Shown here piece after piece: positions 9,251 through 20,429 of a stretch of 64,000 nucleotides of DNA. Below the pieces are notes generated by a model, which worked only from the letters and a program-made list of their open reading frames with translations, had not been told where the DNA came from and ran no database searches. Origin of the DNA: Aquatica leii (Eukaryota > Arthropoda > Insecta > Coleoptera > Lampyridae); NCBI GenBank assembly GCA_035610365.1, contig CM069432.1, positions 225,392,532 to 225,456,531 on the forward strand. The letters run 5' to 3'. Each line of letters begins with the position of its first letter. The stretch's first letter is position 1. A program made the position numbers and the translations under genes.

Positions 9251-11419
9251 TTACTCACTGGTATGGAATGGTTTTAGGTCTTTGACGTTCCAAACTCCAC
9301 AATTTTTCCCTCTGTCGTTTCGCAGCTCGTACGTCCAAGGAGACAATCGTTTAGCTATTATAAAGGGACCAACAAATCTTGGAGCTAACTTTGCCGAGAA
9401 ATATTTTGTGGCATTCGACAATGCAAAGTTACGACGAAGAACCTGTTCACCAACATCATATGTGACATCTCTACGTCTGAGGTCGTAGTAGTGCTTATTT
9501 CTCTCATAAGCCTTTATGAGTCGAGTTCGAACATCCGCAAATAACTTCGATAAATTACCAGTTCGTTCTATCTGTACATCTCGTACGTAGGTAAGGTTTT
9601 CTTCAACGTCCACTTTATGTTTATATTCTGTGCCCGTAAGGACCTGTTCTCGTCCAAAGAGAAGTCGGTAGGGTGAATAACCGGTTACCTCATGCTTGGC
9701 TGTACGAATCGCAGCACCGATTCTGGGAAGGTGACAGTCCCATTCACGCTGATTATCCTTCAGGTAAGCCATTAGCATAGTCTTCATCACCTTATTGACC
9801 CTTTCTATAGGATTGGCTTGGGGATGATACAAAGCGGTCGTTTTACGTTGTACAGAGTACATCTGGCACATCTCTTTAAACTTGCTACTAGCGAACTGTA
9901 CTCCATTATCGGTAATTATAATTTGTGGTACACCGAACACTAGAAATATTTGTTCTTCAATTATTTTACACACCGCAGAGCTTGTAGGAGACCTTAACGG
10001 AAAGAATAAACAAAATTTACTAAGGTAGTCGCCTACCACTAGGATGTTCGTGTAACCCTGTTTTGTTCTTGGTAGAGGACCAACGAGATCGGCTGATATC
10101 ATCTGCCATGGTAAGTCTACGACATTATGCCTAACCATCAAACCACTTGGCTTCTTTTGTTCAGGTTTGCACTTCTGGCATACCACACAATTCCTCACAT
10201 AGCGAGTTATATCACTTCTCATTTTAGGCCAGTAATATTTCCGGATTATACGCGCTAGTGTTTTGGTGACACCGAGGTGACCTGCCAGTATCTCATCATG
10301 ATGCTCCTTTAGGATCCTCCCACGTCTAGCCTTAGGGACTACTTCTACCCATTCTTCTTCTCGTAAGTTGGCTCTGACCCTCTTGTATAATTTATCTTCT
10401 TCTATTCTCCATATAGGATATCGCCTCGGGTTATTCTGCACCTTTTTGGTCATCGCCTGTATCCAGGGATCTTCTACAACTCTTTCTTCAGTCCCCAATA
10501 CGTCAACGATCGGCACACCTCTGGACAAGGCATCTGGCACTACATGATCTTTGCCTTTCCTATGGACCATCGTGAATTGGTACTGCTGCAGTCGTAACGA
10601 CCATCGGGCTAATCTACCCTGCGGATCCTTCAAGTTGTTCAGCCATAACAGAGAATAATGGTCAGTCACTACCGTGAATTCGGCACCTTCGAGATAAGGT
10701 CTTAACTTCTCTATGCACCATATGACTGCCAAGCATTCACGCTCTGTAGTGCTATACTTCCTTTCGGCTTTCGTCAAAGATCGACTTAAATAGCAGATCA
10801 CGCCATCGTTTCCTTGCGCATCTCTTTGGGTAAGAACTCCCGCTATTCCATAGCCACTGGCGTCGGTTTGCAATGTAAAAGGTAGATCAAAGTTTGGACA
10901 TGTCAGTATTGGTGAAGAGATAAGTGCTGTCTTTATCTGCTGGTAAGCAACTTCGCAATCTGAAGACCAGATAAACTTAACTGTCTTTCGTAGTAACCGT
11001 GTCAGAGGTTCGATTAGCGATGCATAGTTTGGTACGAATTTACGATACCAACTCGTCATGCCGATAATACGTCTCACCTCGCTAACGTTCTTTGGATTAG
11101 GAAGATTCAAGATAGCCTGCACTTTGTCTGGATCAACATGAATACCACGGTCTGTTACTAGATATCCCAAGTACTTCAACTCTTTCCGACAAAACTGACA
11201 CTTTTCTTCCGAAAGTTTTAAGTTGGCATTCTGAAGTCTTGTGAAAACTTCCTGCAGGGTTTGGAGATGCTTTTCAAAGGTGGGTGTGACAACAATGATG
11301 TCGTCTAAATAGACAAATACATATGGTTCTAGCTCGGGGCCTAATACTCTATCTATTAATCTTTGCCATGTAGCCGGGGCGTTATGCAAACCAAATGGCA
11401 TCCTTCTAAATCTGAACAA
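9251..11419 (-). CDS. Gypsy-B pol C-terminal part: RT (from MPFGL) - RNase H - integrase
   Basis: A 722-codon frame whose first Met (11419) lies inside RT; the true reading frame enters from upstream and is broken near 11470. Visible are the RRMPFGLHNAPATW block, the catalytic YLDD (residues 38-41), an RT thumb/connection with YLGYLV, RNase H starting at LQTDASGYG, the integrase zinc module (HHDEILAGHLG, then CVVCQKC), the integrase core with D444, D504 and E539 (34 residues between the last two), and a GPF module (FVGPF) ending in KDLKPF. The stop is about 140 bp before the 3' LTR. The protein would synthesise and integrate element cDNA as part of a Gag-Pol precursor. Confidence 0.93.
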   Translation of the reverse strand: MFRFRRMPFGLHNAPATWQRLIDRVLGPELEPYVFVYLDDIIVVTPTFEKHLQTLQEVFTRLQNANLKLSEEKCQFCRKELKYLGYLVTDRGIHVDPDKVQAILNLPNPKNVSEVRRIIGMTSWYRKFVPNYASLIEPLTRLLRKTVKFIWSSDCEVAYQQIKTALISSPILTCPNFDLPFTLQTDASGYGIAGVLTQRDAQGNDGVICYLSRSLTKAERKYSTTERECLAVIWCIEKLRPYLEGAEFTVVTDHYSLLWLNNLKDPQGRLARWSLRLQQYQFTMVHRKGKDHVVPDALSRGVPIVDVLGTEERVVEDPWIQAMTKKVQNNPRRYPIWRIEEDKLYKRVRANLREEEWVEVVPKARRGRILKEHHDEILAGHLGVTKTLARIIRKYYWPKMRSDITRYVRNCVVCQKCKPEQKKPSGLMVRHNVVDLPWQMISADLVGPLPRTKQGYTNILVVGDYLSKFCLFFPLRSPTSSAVCKIIEEQIFLVFGVPQIIITDNGVQFASSKFKEMCQMYSVQRKTTALYHPQANPIERVNKVMKTMLMAYLKDNQREWDCHLPRIGAAIRTAKHEVTGYSPYRLLFGREQVLTGTEYKHKVDVEENLTYVRDVQIERTGNLSKLFADVRTRLIKAYERNKHYYDLRRRDVTYDVGEQVLRRNFALSNATKYFSAKLAPRFVGPFIIAKRLSPWTYELRNDRGKNCGVWNVKDLKPFHTSE

Positions 11420-12467
11420 GCCTCGTCCAGGAACAGTAAACGAAAGAAAATCTCTTGATGATTCTGCAACCGACTTGCCAATATGCCGACTTTATGTCGA
11501 GAGACGATATGTATTTTGCGTCTCGTAGACGTTCTAATATGGACGAAATGTACGGTAGTGGGTAAGCATCTCGTTTTGTTACCGCATTTAACTTTCTGAA
11601 ATCGACGCAGAAACGATACGAACCATCCTTCTTCTTAACTAAAAGGATCGGTGACGACCACGCAGACTTTGACCTCTCAATTATCCCATCTTTCAACATC
11701 TGTTCAACTTCGGCATCTATACACTTCTGTACCGCTGGAGAAACTGGATAATACCTTTGTTTGATTGGTGGTGAGTCTGTTTCAATAACATGTTCGACCA
11801 AATCTGTACATGTTAACTCTTTTCCCGCTAGCCTAAAATGTTTCCTAACCAAATCATTTAGTTCGGCCAGCTGATTATGTTCGACTACTGCCTCCAATGA
11901 TGAAATCTCAGTCTTCGGTTGGGCTTCAGAGAAATTCCATACCCCTCGTCGCAAATCAGGTACAACAGCAAACTGCTTCCAAAAATCGGTTCCTAAAATT
12001 AATGAATGTGATAGACCTGGTACAACAATCATCTCGACAACCGCAACTTTGCCTAGTAACTGAACTGGTACTAACATAGTGCCTACACTACCGCATGTTT
12101 TGCCATTTGCCAAAGTAACCCTAGTCGTTTTGTTTCTAGACAACTTCAAACCTAACTGCTGCATCAGTTCCAATCCGGGAGTACCAAGAATCGTATGCGT
12201 GGCACCAGAATCTAGCAACCCGCAAACTTTAAAACCTAACACTTCTATTGTAAGATACGGTCTCTCGTCTCCTTCCGCCTGAGTTAACACATAATCTAAT
12301 ATGGCTTTGTTTCTTTTAGATATTGACGGATCTTCCGGAAACGTAACAGCATTCCGTCTTTTTACTGCAACGTTTGGTCGTTTCCCGACGTGGTGTCGTC
12401 TCGGGGTGGTTTCTTTCCTGTACAACATCCAACACATTTGCTTGCAGCGCTTGCTTTTCGAGGACAA
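11406..12467 (-). CDS. Gypsy-B pol N-terminal part: protease and RT fingers/palm, entered by -1 frameshift
   Basis: A 353-codon frame overlapping the end of gag in the -1 frame. The ATG at 12467 is probably not used, because the GGGAAAC heptamer at 12380-12386 puts ribosomes into this frame. Seen: aspartic protease LLDSGATHTILG followed by a LILGTDF flap-side motif, then RT with IKQRYYPVSP, VKKKDGSYRFCVDFRKLN and SLDIKSAYWQV. The frame then shifts near 11470 and stops at 11406. The conserved RT sequence resumes in the next frame, so a small indel (two bases lost or one gained) disabled this copy. Confidence 0.9.
   Translation of the reverse strand: MSSKSKRCKQMCWMLYRKETTPRRHHVGKRPNVAVKRRNAVTFPEDPSISKRNKAILDYVLTQAEGDERPYLTIEVLGFKVCGLLDSGATHTILGTPGLELMQQLGLKLSRNKTTRVTLANGKTCGSVGTMLVPVQLLGKVAVVEMIVVPGLSHSLILGTDFWKQFAVVPDLRRGVWNFSEAQPKTEISSLEAVVEHNQLAELNDLVRKHFRLAGKELTCTDLVEHVIETDSPPIKQRYYPVSPAVQKCIDAEVEQMLKDGIIERSKSAWSSPILLVKKKDGSYRFCVDFRKLNAVTKRDAYPLPYISSILERLRDAKYISSLDIKSAYWQVGCRIIKRFSFVYCSWTRLVQI
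12340..12386 (-). promoter_or_regulatory. Gypsy-B gag-pol -1 ribosomal frameshift signal
   Basis: The slippery heptamer G GGA AAC is at 12380-12386, in the exact phase required (gag codons TCG GGA AAC). Five bases downstream, AACGTTGCAG (12365-12374) can pair with CTGTTACGTT (12340-12349) through a 15-base loop, with one mismatch and one G-U pair. Gag and pol frames differ by -1. After slippage the sequence reads straight into the pol frame, and gag ends five codons past the heptamer. GGGAAAC is an established slippery sequence in several retroviruses. Confidence 0.85.
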
Positions 12468-13720
12468 TCCCTAGCATAGTGACCTCGTTGTTTACACCTA
12501 AAACAAACAACCCTTTTTTTCTCTGGTTCTGCACACGACATTCCTGCCACTTCTTTGGTAAGCTGCGTTTCTACATACGCCAAGTCTGGTTCGAGCGAAA
12601 CTGTTCTCTTGGTTGGAGGTAAGAAACCATCGACGTTCGTTTTAGCGTACTCTAAACGTTTGCAATACAATTTCAGTTCTGCCAAAGACTTGATGTCCGC
12701 CAATGCCAAGTGTGGTTGGTAGCATGGTACAACATTACGCAACAAGATGTTAATTTTTAGATTTTCCGACACCGGTGTGTCCAATCTGCTAAACAATGTA
12801 TCCATCTTTGCAAAATAAACTCCTATAGGCTCATTTTTACCTTGTGTGCGTCGCTTAATCTCGTCGTAAAGCGCTTCGTTGTAGTTCGGTGGTTGAAATT
12901 CCGACTTTAACGCTATAGATAAATCTTTCCAGTTGGTAAAACTAGAACGGTTTGCGCGATACCAAATTAAAGCCTCATCTCGAAACAAATCTAATGCTGA
13001 ACGAAAAAGTTCGTAAGCCGAAACACCTCTAGCGATCCTGAGTTCCTCTACTCGCTCTAAAAAAGATCCTATTGATTCACCAGGTTTGCCCGAAAAGTGT
13101 ACACCCCACTTATAAACTGGAATACCCTTGACGTAACTGGCTGCACCTGCAACTGAAACATTTTCTTCAGCAACTTCGTCCGCATCTGAAGAATAACTCT
13201 CTTCGTCCTGAGACTCTGAATGTGTCTCGTCTGCTACTATACTTACGTCCAAAGGAGCCGTGACTGCAATTAAACTACTGCGCTTTATATGCTTAAAACG
13301 TTCGTCGTAACCGGAGTTTAATTTTAATAACTCAAGTATCAGTCTTTGCTTCTTTTGTTTGTCTTCCGGAGTATCAGGCTTTGAACGTTGACAGCGACCC
13401 AGAACATGCTGAAACTTGGAAGCGAATTTCTTCGAAATCGTTGGAGCTGTTCCTACAGTTAACCCACTAATTAACTCTGAAAGTTCTACTAACTTTCCCT
13501 CTACCGCCTTAACATCATCAGCGAATGATACTGGATACTCTGGACACGGAAAAGAAACACCGGACTTCTCTGTCTTAAACAACCCTCGTAACGCCGAACG
13601 CATGTCTGCCACTGTCCCGACATTTTCAAATCCACGTATCAGAAGTTCATACTTCAACTCGTCTTGTGATAGTCTGTTTATCTCTACCTTACTTTCAGAA
13701 GCCATTCCGACGCTAACCAA
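12362..13720 (-). CDS. Gypsy-B gag
   Basis: A 452-codon gag. The start could be the ATG at 13720 or the in-frame ATG at 13705 (MASESK). The N-terminal 190 residues include an acidic serine-rich stretch. A capsid-type domain follows (IPVYKWGVHFSG, then SFLERVEELR and FQPPNYNEALYDEIKRRTQG). The nucleocapsid has one CCHC knuckle at residues 406-419 (CX2CX4HX4C) and a further CxxCC. The protein would form the particle and bind element RNA. Its last codons overlap pol and contain the frameshift heptamer. Confidence 0.9.
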   Translation of the reverse strand: MVSVGMASESKVEINRLSQDELKYELLIRGFENVGTVADMRSALRGLFKTEKSGVSFPCPEYPVSFADDVKAVEGKLVELSELISGLTVGTAPTISKKFASKFQHVLGRCQRSKPDTPEDKQKKQRLILELLKLNSGYDERFKHIKRSSLIAVTAPLDVSIVADETHSESQDEESYSSDADEVAEENVSVAGAASYVKGIPVYKWGVHFSGKPGESIGSFLERVEELRIARGVSAYELFRSALDLFRDEALIWYRANRSSFTNWKDLSIALKSEFQPPNYNEALYDEIKRRTQGKNEPIGVYFAKMDTLFSRLDTPVSENLKINILLRNVVPCYQPHLALADIKSLAELKLYCKRLEYAKTNVDGFLPPTKRTVSLEPDLAYVETQLTKEVAGMSCAEPEKKRVVCFRCKQRGHYARDCPRKASAASKCVGCCTGKKPPRDDTTSGNDQTLQ

Positions 13721-13809
13721 TAACTAATCTAAACTTACTATCTACTTATTCTAAAAATACTACGTTTTATCAAAAACTTTTCCAGAAGCTGCTTAACTTA
13801 TCACGCTTT

Positions 13810-13827
13810 GCCCCACGTTGGGCGCCA
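13810..13827 (-). other. Gypsy-B primer binding site (tRNA-Lys type)
   Basis: The minus strand reads TGGCGCCCAACGTGGGGC, three bases from the 5' LTR. This is the sequence known as the primer site for tRNA-Lys1,2 in retroviruses, so a lysine tRNA primer is very likely. Confidence 0.85.
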
Positions 13828-13830
13828 TTT

Positions 13831-15345
13831 TGTAACTAACTTTAAACTATATCAACTGCCAATTAGCTCTAGTATCGTCTCCTGGCCTCTATCCACGACT
13901 AGCAACACATCGGGAGTGGGGTGAGTACCGATTTTTGATTTATTAATATAAAATTAGTTAATTTCCGGGAGGCGCCACTGAGTTAAACAACCGGCCACGG
14001 AGAAGGCTAGGATCAACCCAGATCTCCTATCGACACTAGAACTAGGCACCAAAAAAAAAGGAAAGAAAAAGACGAGGTCAGCAGTTTCTCCAGTTTTTAA
14101 TAAAACTCTACCCTGTATTTAATGCTGTTTACTATTTTATATTGTACAAAGAAGAATAAATAAGTTACGAACTAAAGTTTAATAACAAAAAAAAAAACGA
14201 AAGAATCATCATCCCGTTTGTATGAATTATGTTTATTTGTAGAGGTTTCGCCCACCATAAAAAATATACGCATACTCGTGTTAACCCTTTTTCTTAAGGT
14301 TATGAATTATGTATTGTGCCGCGCGGTTTTTTTCTTAAAAAAAATTATGAGGGTTGTTCGCGTTGTCTCGAGGTAAAAATGGCTGTAAGAGCACCTAAGT
14401 GAATTCCGAGATCAGCACTACGATCTCCCCCAAAAGCTGCCCCCTAACTGACAGGTCGTTCCCCTCACCGACAGCGAGCAATTGCTTCCTATCGTAAGTA
14501 AACTTAATTTCGTACAAATTATGTACAATTCCGCGTACCGAACTATTCTATATTCTTACAGGACCTTTTTATCCCTGCTGTTCCCCGTGAACAAAACCGT
14601 GTCTGCCTTGAAATATCTGCAGCGTTTTGAATTTACAAAAAAAAAAGAAACCCACGGTGGTATCTCAGGTAGGTGAAACCAATGTACAATATTACTATAT
14701 TTAAGGACTAAACTAATTATTGAACTTACAGCTAACACAAAAAAATCAAATCGAACTTGTCTTAAACTAAACTTATCTTGTTTGTTGTAGGGTATCGCAG
14801 CTGGTGGTGACTGTCCGAGGTGGAACGAGCAGATAAGGGGGTAGTCTGACACCCTGTTTACGTCCGGAACTGCTGCTGGAACCCGGTGGTAGTTCCCTAA
14901 TTTTTTTTTTTGTCATGTTAATATACCGAAGGTGGAGACTTGGTGGTACAAAATCACACTTACCCACGATGTTGTTGGGGACTCCAATTATCGTAAGATG
15001 CTGCCCTGTGTTTGAAATCCGGTTCGCTGACCGTAAGCATAAGGTTCGTTATTACCACTAATGCTTTTATTTACTCGTAGATTATAGCTGCTTAATTCCC
15101 CGTAGGAGTCTATTAGCCCAGGTATCAATATTCGAATACCCGCCAACTAATTGACTTTATGCCGCCAATATTCTTACACACAGGTAAAATGCAACAACCT
15201 TTCGAATGCGTATTTTTGGAGAAAGTGAAGAATTCCTTTGTGATAACAGTGATAATATATCAAAGGGTCACCAATAGGTCACTATAAAAATTCCCAGCAC
15301 GTTAAGTTGCCTATACTTCGGCGTTTGGATTTTTAACACGTTACA
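13831..15345 (-). repeat. Gypsy-B 5' LTR
   Basis: A 1515-bp copy of the LTR at 7596-9107, TGTAAC...GTTACA, followed by the ACTT duplication at 15346-15349. The three-base length difference from the other copy comes from homopolymer runs. Confidence 0.95.
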
Positions 15346-15589
15346 ACTTGTTTACACTAATAATCACATACACGCGTGCTAACGATACTTATTTATTTCA
15401 ACTTGATAATCTTCTCAATACAGCTGCATTCGCGTTTCGACAATAACTCCTACGATTTCTTTCTTACGTATTTATAGACATCGGCGTATCTTTCTCGAGC
15501 GTTCCTCACTTTTCGCTATAACTTCTAGAAGATAGATAACAGCCTTCTAGAAGGTTCTTGCGTTTGTAAGTAATTTCTTGAACGTTTCA
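15346..15589 (-). repeat. Gypsy-A 5' LTR, U3-side half (with promoter)
   Basis: The first four bases are the duplicated ACTT. From 15350 the sequence matches 1314-1553 of the Gypsy-A 3' LTR without visible differences, including the heat-shock elements and TATA box. It ends AACGTTTCA and is followed by the TTAT duplication at 15590-15593. Confidence 0.92.
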
Positions 15590-15593
15590 TTAT

Positions 15594-18369
15594 TTACATA
15601 TCAACTTTTTATAAAAATTTGTAAACTTTGTTACATTAAACTACTTTTATTTTACATTATAATTATTCCTAATATACAAAATTATAATTTTTATTTTAAG
15701 CAATTGAAAAAAAATGTATTATTATAATAAATACCAAACTCACTTTTAATAATTTAAAAATTAATTGTATAAAGCTGTAATAACTCTTTTGTAAACTAAT
15801 CAGTTATTCTAGCTCACAACAATTTTATTAATTTTCATTGCACCATTTATATTGTTAGTAAAAAATAACAAGTACAATGCAAAAATAAAAAACAACTTAT
15901 TGAAAAAAGTTTAAACATCGTAAAGATTACAAAGTGGTTAAGTAGCCGATATCGTGGAAGTTTATTAAGGTAAGTTAAAAACTTCACTTTACAATACCTG
16001 TTATTTACCATTTTGTTGACATGTTAATTTATATGCAATTTATAGAGGTTTTAATTAAGGATTCATTATGTCTTGAAAGTAATTTAATGGTCTTCTTCCA
16101 TATGGAGCTATTGATGGCCCACGCTTTATTAAGTTTCCGACATAAGGGCCCGCTGCAAAAGTTGATTTAACGCGAAAACTTAAAATTTAAATCGCAAATG
16201 TATCAATCCATTTACCATATGCGTTTCAAAAATTTTAACGAAATTAAAACTAATATCAACATTCAATTTGTTGAGCGTTAAATAACATGTATATTTAAAA
16301 TGTAGGTTAAATATGTGGCGCTTTACGATCAAGATGTGTGAATGCAAATTAGATCGTTTATTATATAAGTCAAAGCAGATGTTATCTTTTGTAGATTTGG
16401 TTTAAATTTTGGCAGCTGCTGGTAATGTATAAAATGGCAATAATTCCAATATTAAAATCGTAAAAAGTGAAAGTTATAAGATTTTGTTGCTTTATGAGTT
16501 ATTAACTTGGCAGTGGATCATGATCATGCGTATGAAATGTTCGCATTGTCGAAAAATTTTATGTATCGTTAACGTAAAATTATGCGCTGTAAATTTTATC
16601 TACTTCCTTGCACCAGTTACAAAAAGTGGATTTTAATTCGTACTTTATTAGGTTAATATCTTTTAGTAGTTACATTTCAAAATTATTTTTTATCATCGTG
16701 TAATACAGCACCTGTATTTTAAGATTTTATTGATATTTTTATGGTTTCTTGATTAATCCGTAAAGCTGTTAACAATTTATGAATAATTATTTAAATAATT
16801 ATCTTGGTAAGAATAATAAACAGTTGTAAATTTAAAAAACGGCAAATAATACATATGTTTTAACAGCTAATATACTCCTTATGTATACGTTCTTATTTAT
16901 ATACTGTAATTACTACTTGTAATAACAAACAAAATTAAATAACAATAGCACAGATAAATTTTGTAGTATTTTAATCTACTTTCTACAGTAGCCGTAATAA
17001 TTTACTTGCCTATTCAATATGAAAAATGTATGCATTGTATAAAGTCGTATTCAAAAATGTATATAGTTATTTATTTAACGAGTTCCTGTGTAAATTGAGA
17101 ATTTTTTTTCGTAGTAAACATTTCTAAATCCGAATGAAACCGAGGTTTTAAAAAACCACGAGGAAAAAGAAACGCCTAATTTAGACAGGTACAACTTGAA
17201 TACAACATTTTATTGTTCAAACAGAGACTATAAAGGCCCCAAAATCTTAAAGTCTCTCAAAAATAGTTTGACGTTTATATTGACAAATATGCAAAAATTG
17301 TCAAAGATGGTTTACAATAGCAAAAAATTAGAATTTATCTTAAATAAATAATAACACAATTTTTCTGTGTTTTTGGGTTTTTACTAAATTGATAAATGTT
17401 GAAGCAACACTACGTTTCTCTAATTTTTGGTTGTTTATCTATAAAATTAAATTTTTTTTCACTTATTTGATTATTTATCGCCCCCACAATTACACTAGCA
17501 TAATTTTTAAATAATCTAAAATTTTTACACCCACAGTTTTAAATCACAAATTTAGTTTAGTTAAAATTTTGTTAACAAAGTTGATAACGTTGAAAAAATG
17601 TATTGTATTTGGTCAAAAAAAGTACGTCTCTCTAACCAGTATCTCTGTCCTTAACATTGCATGTGAGGTAAGTTAAATTATCAAATCTAGAAAGGTACTT
17701 TTAAAAATTAGTTGTTTACTTACACTTATAGATTCAAAATTTCATTGTCTATACGGAACTGAAAAAAAATATTTATAAGATTTAGTATCGTCCAGTATTT
17801 TATTTCTAACTTAAACTTGTGCTATTTTATTTATGTTAAAAACTATTAAGCGCAAACTTCACAATATTCTTGTCAATTTTGATTTTATTTCGTTTTCTTT
17901 TACCATAAAAATTATATATAGCAAAAACTTTATTAGAAGGTTATTTATTCCTAATTTGATAACAAATTACCAGTTTTTAGTGATGTAATAGGTTTTCTTC
18001 TCTTTTGTTGTATGTATGGAACGCCGTTTTACTTTTTATTGTCCGTTTTTCTTTTTTATTTACTTGTGATAACGCTGTATGTATGCTTTTTATGTTAGAT
18101 TTCAATTGAGTTTTAGGTAATGCTGACAAAATATGCATTAACTAGTCCATACCTAGAAGAAACTAATTGTGGGTATTACATTTTTACTTTAAATCTTAAT
18201 AGCTTGGCGGTCAGTCGACCGTACGTATATACTAAGTTGTAATCACAATTAATGTTAAAATCTTTTTGTTGTGTCACATATTATAATACGTTGCGTTTTG
18301 ATTCTATAAATATTCAATTTTTGTACGTTTATACTTTAATTTACAAGAGTAAAATCTTTTTTTTTCTGT
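15594..18369. other. AT-rich sequence, no gene recognised
   Basis: No frame above background and no family motif seen on either strand. Confidence 0.6.
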
Positions 18370-18650
18370 GTGTAAAAGTTAGACCGACTAGGTCACTTTG
18401 CTGTATGACGTGTTGCGCAGTAGAAGGCGTTACTTATACTTGTTCTGGGATATCAATCTATGTGCTAATGTTTGGAAAATTTATATTAATATACTCATGT
18501 ACATTCTTCTACTTTGTCTAACGTGAACTACTGTCTGTAATAAAATAAATATATATGCTGTGTTGTCACTTTTGTCTTGTCATTTGTTCTTTTTCAGCTG
18601 CGGGTAGATTTAAACGGTGTCTCCCTAATGTAGTAAAAATCAATAATATA
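18370..18650 (+). repeat. dispersed repeat, copy 2 of 3
   Basis: Shares an AGACCGACTAGGTCACTTTGC block, a GTGTTTGGAAAATT block and a TTCTTTTTCAG(C/T)TGCGGGTAG block with the reverse complement of 52740-53080, and is more distantly related to 270-455. Family unknown. Confidence 0.6.
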
Positions 18651-19185
18651 CGTTTTAATAAAATCTTATAGTTACTTTGTTATTTTGCTATTAATACTAA
18701 ATTTGTGTTGCTACTTTTTAAACAAACTTTAATTTTTATTAAGTGCATTTTTATGTTTATTTATGTAACGTGTACGTTTTTTTATTGAATACTAATAGTT
18801 TAATTTAATATTTTTAAATTCAATGCGTGCGCAATCGTTGATTCATATTACTCACGCGTGATTGATAGCTACAGTTTTAAATTATCTTCCGTTGCACTAC
18901 CGAAAAAAGCGGACGTTCCTGCATACAATTGCAGAAAATGTCCACATGCTAATTTGAACTGTGGATTCTGTTTTTGTCATTATGCTATAGCATTCCGCTT
19001 TTCGTCGTCATTTGTAATTATGCGATAGTTGTATTATAGAAAAAACCCGTAATTATTTAGGGGTAAGCTTATTCTTTGTTTTTTATGCATGGTGATGTAA
19101 CATTTGGTATTTCCGTTTTAGCTTTTCCGTTAAGGTGATATCAGACAATTCACTCGGTTGAATGCTCACTCGAATAAATGTTCAT

Positions 19186-20323
19186 TGTTACGTGCATAAA
19201 TTTCGTAATGTAATACCTTGTATATTAATTACCTTAAAGTTAGATTTCTATTTTCAACGCCCTCAAGGGAGTTTAGTTATACTTCACTTCTTGTCAAGAC
19301 GTCAAACTGTCAACTACTTAAAATCGTGCTTGTGATGGTATAACTTCTTAATCTTATAACATCAGCGTTTATGGAAATCAAATTATAATTTGAAAACGCA
19401 TTTCTAGTAGTTTATTCATCACAGGCACGTCCTGTCGCGTGTTGGCTGCATATTTCGATGTATTATCGATCGATGAGGAGTTAATATCGACCAATACTTT
19501 CATGGAACGATTATAATTCTGGAAGGCCTACGTTCAAACCTAAAACGAAGTCTCGACAAGAACTTTTCTCCAAGATACTACTCCTTATGCGTCAGTCGAT
19601 TGCGATACCAACTTTTGCTTAATGTGTGCAACAACATTCGATAATTGTGTTTTTATGTCTAATTCTTTTAGCACTAATTAACAATTTTGTAGATTTTTGC
19701 TTTCGTGAGTCATTATGTTGACACGATTTGCTATTCATATATATTCCAGATCGCTGCAACGAGGAAAACGTTTTCTTCGGATAAGTACTGGATTGTGGGT
19801 AAGTTTTATTTAATTACTTTGTTGCTGTCAGAAAAGTCTCTCATGGAATTTTGCTTGTTTTAACTTACGCAATTACAATAATTGTTTCAATATCAATGAG
19901 GTATTTTCATTAATTATTTTCTGTATCGCATACTGTGAAGCATAGATATTTGTCATGTGATTTTCTTTGCTATTGACACCCTATGCGTAAACTTATGTAT
20001 TGTGTGTTGCCGATACTTTCGGCATTTATCGATTGAGTAATGTACTACGAAATTTCTGGTGCTCGTTGTTGATGTCTAATCTACATTATTAAATTAAAGT
20101 TATTATACATACTTATCTTTTTCTTTTTTGGTTACACGAGAACCAGGGTAACAAGGATTACGAACCTTATTTCGTTACAAGCTTGGACCTTCTGTCTTTA
20201 TCGAAACAGAAGTTTTACTTAGAAAGATCTGGCGCCTTTTAAATTCTATTTTTCTGAACCTCCCTTATCTCCGACTAGTATAAATGGGCCGTGCAAGGTT
20301 CGTAAAACCTATAGCTTGTAACA
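19186..20323 (+). repeat. solo LTR, copy 1
   Basis: Begins TGTTACGTGCATAAATT and ends TTGTAACA, and aligns over its length with 36067-37285 in the same orientation. TG...CA ends with no adjoining internal region indicate a solo LTR. The putative duplications TCAT and TCTT differ at one base, consistent with age. The superfamily (Gypsy or BEL/Pao) is not determined, and transcription direction is unknown. Confidence 0.65.
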
Positions 20324-20429
20324 TCTTCTTTTTTTATTTCACGTTGAGGCGACACAGAAAAAATGACATACAAATGAACGTTATCTGCTCTATTCTTCAA
20401 ATATGTCGTCGAACATAGTTGTGCATCTA

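Larger units (their letters stand above)
7596..15345 (-). mobile_element. Gypsy-B: complete Ty3/Gypsy LTR retrotransposon nested in the Gypsy-A LTR
   Basis: A 7750-bp element transcribed right to left: 5' LTR 13831-15345, primer site 13810-13827, gag 13720-12362, protease-RT 12467-11406, RT-RNase H-integrase 11419-9251, polypurine tract 9108-9126, 3' LTR 7596-9107. The two LTRs differ only at a few substitutions (for example CACTGGG/CACTGAG near 7742/13979 and CTGTTGG/CTGGTGG near 8565/14802) and in homopolymer lengths, so the insertion is recent. One frameshift in RT breaks pol. No env-like gene is seen. Confidence 0.95.
1127..15589 (-). mobile_element. Gypsy-A: Ty3/Gypsy LTR retrotransposon with macrodomain, split by Gypsy-B
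   Basis: Transcribed right to left. In element order it holds: a 5' LTR broken into 15350-15589 and 7410-7595 by the nested Gypsy-B, a primer binding site at 7391-7408, gag-protease-RT (7106 down to 3852), RNase H-integrase-macrodomain-CCCH (3900 down to 1489), a purine-rich tract beside the 3' LTR, and the 3' LTR (1127-1553). Protease-RT-RNase H-integrase order is diagnostic of Ty3/Gypsy. No env-like frame is seen. Without the nested element the length is about 6.7 kb. The reading frame is broken once inside RNase H, and the promoter LTR is cut off from gag by Gypsy-B, so this copy should be dead as a unit. Confidence 0.93.

Noticed and set aside
11406..11470. Possible programmed frameshift inside Gypsy-B reverse transcriptase
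   Set aside because: The shift falls in the middle of RT, without a slippery site; a simple inactivating indel is the better explanation. The real gag-pol frameshift is at 12380-12386.
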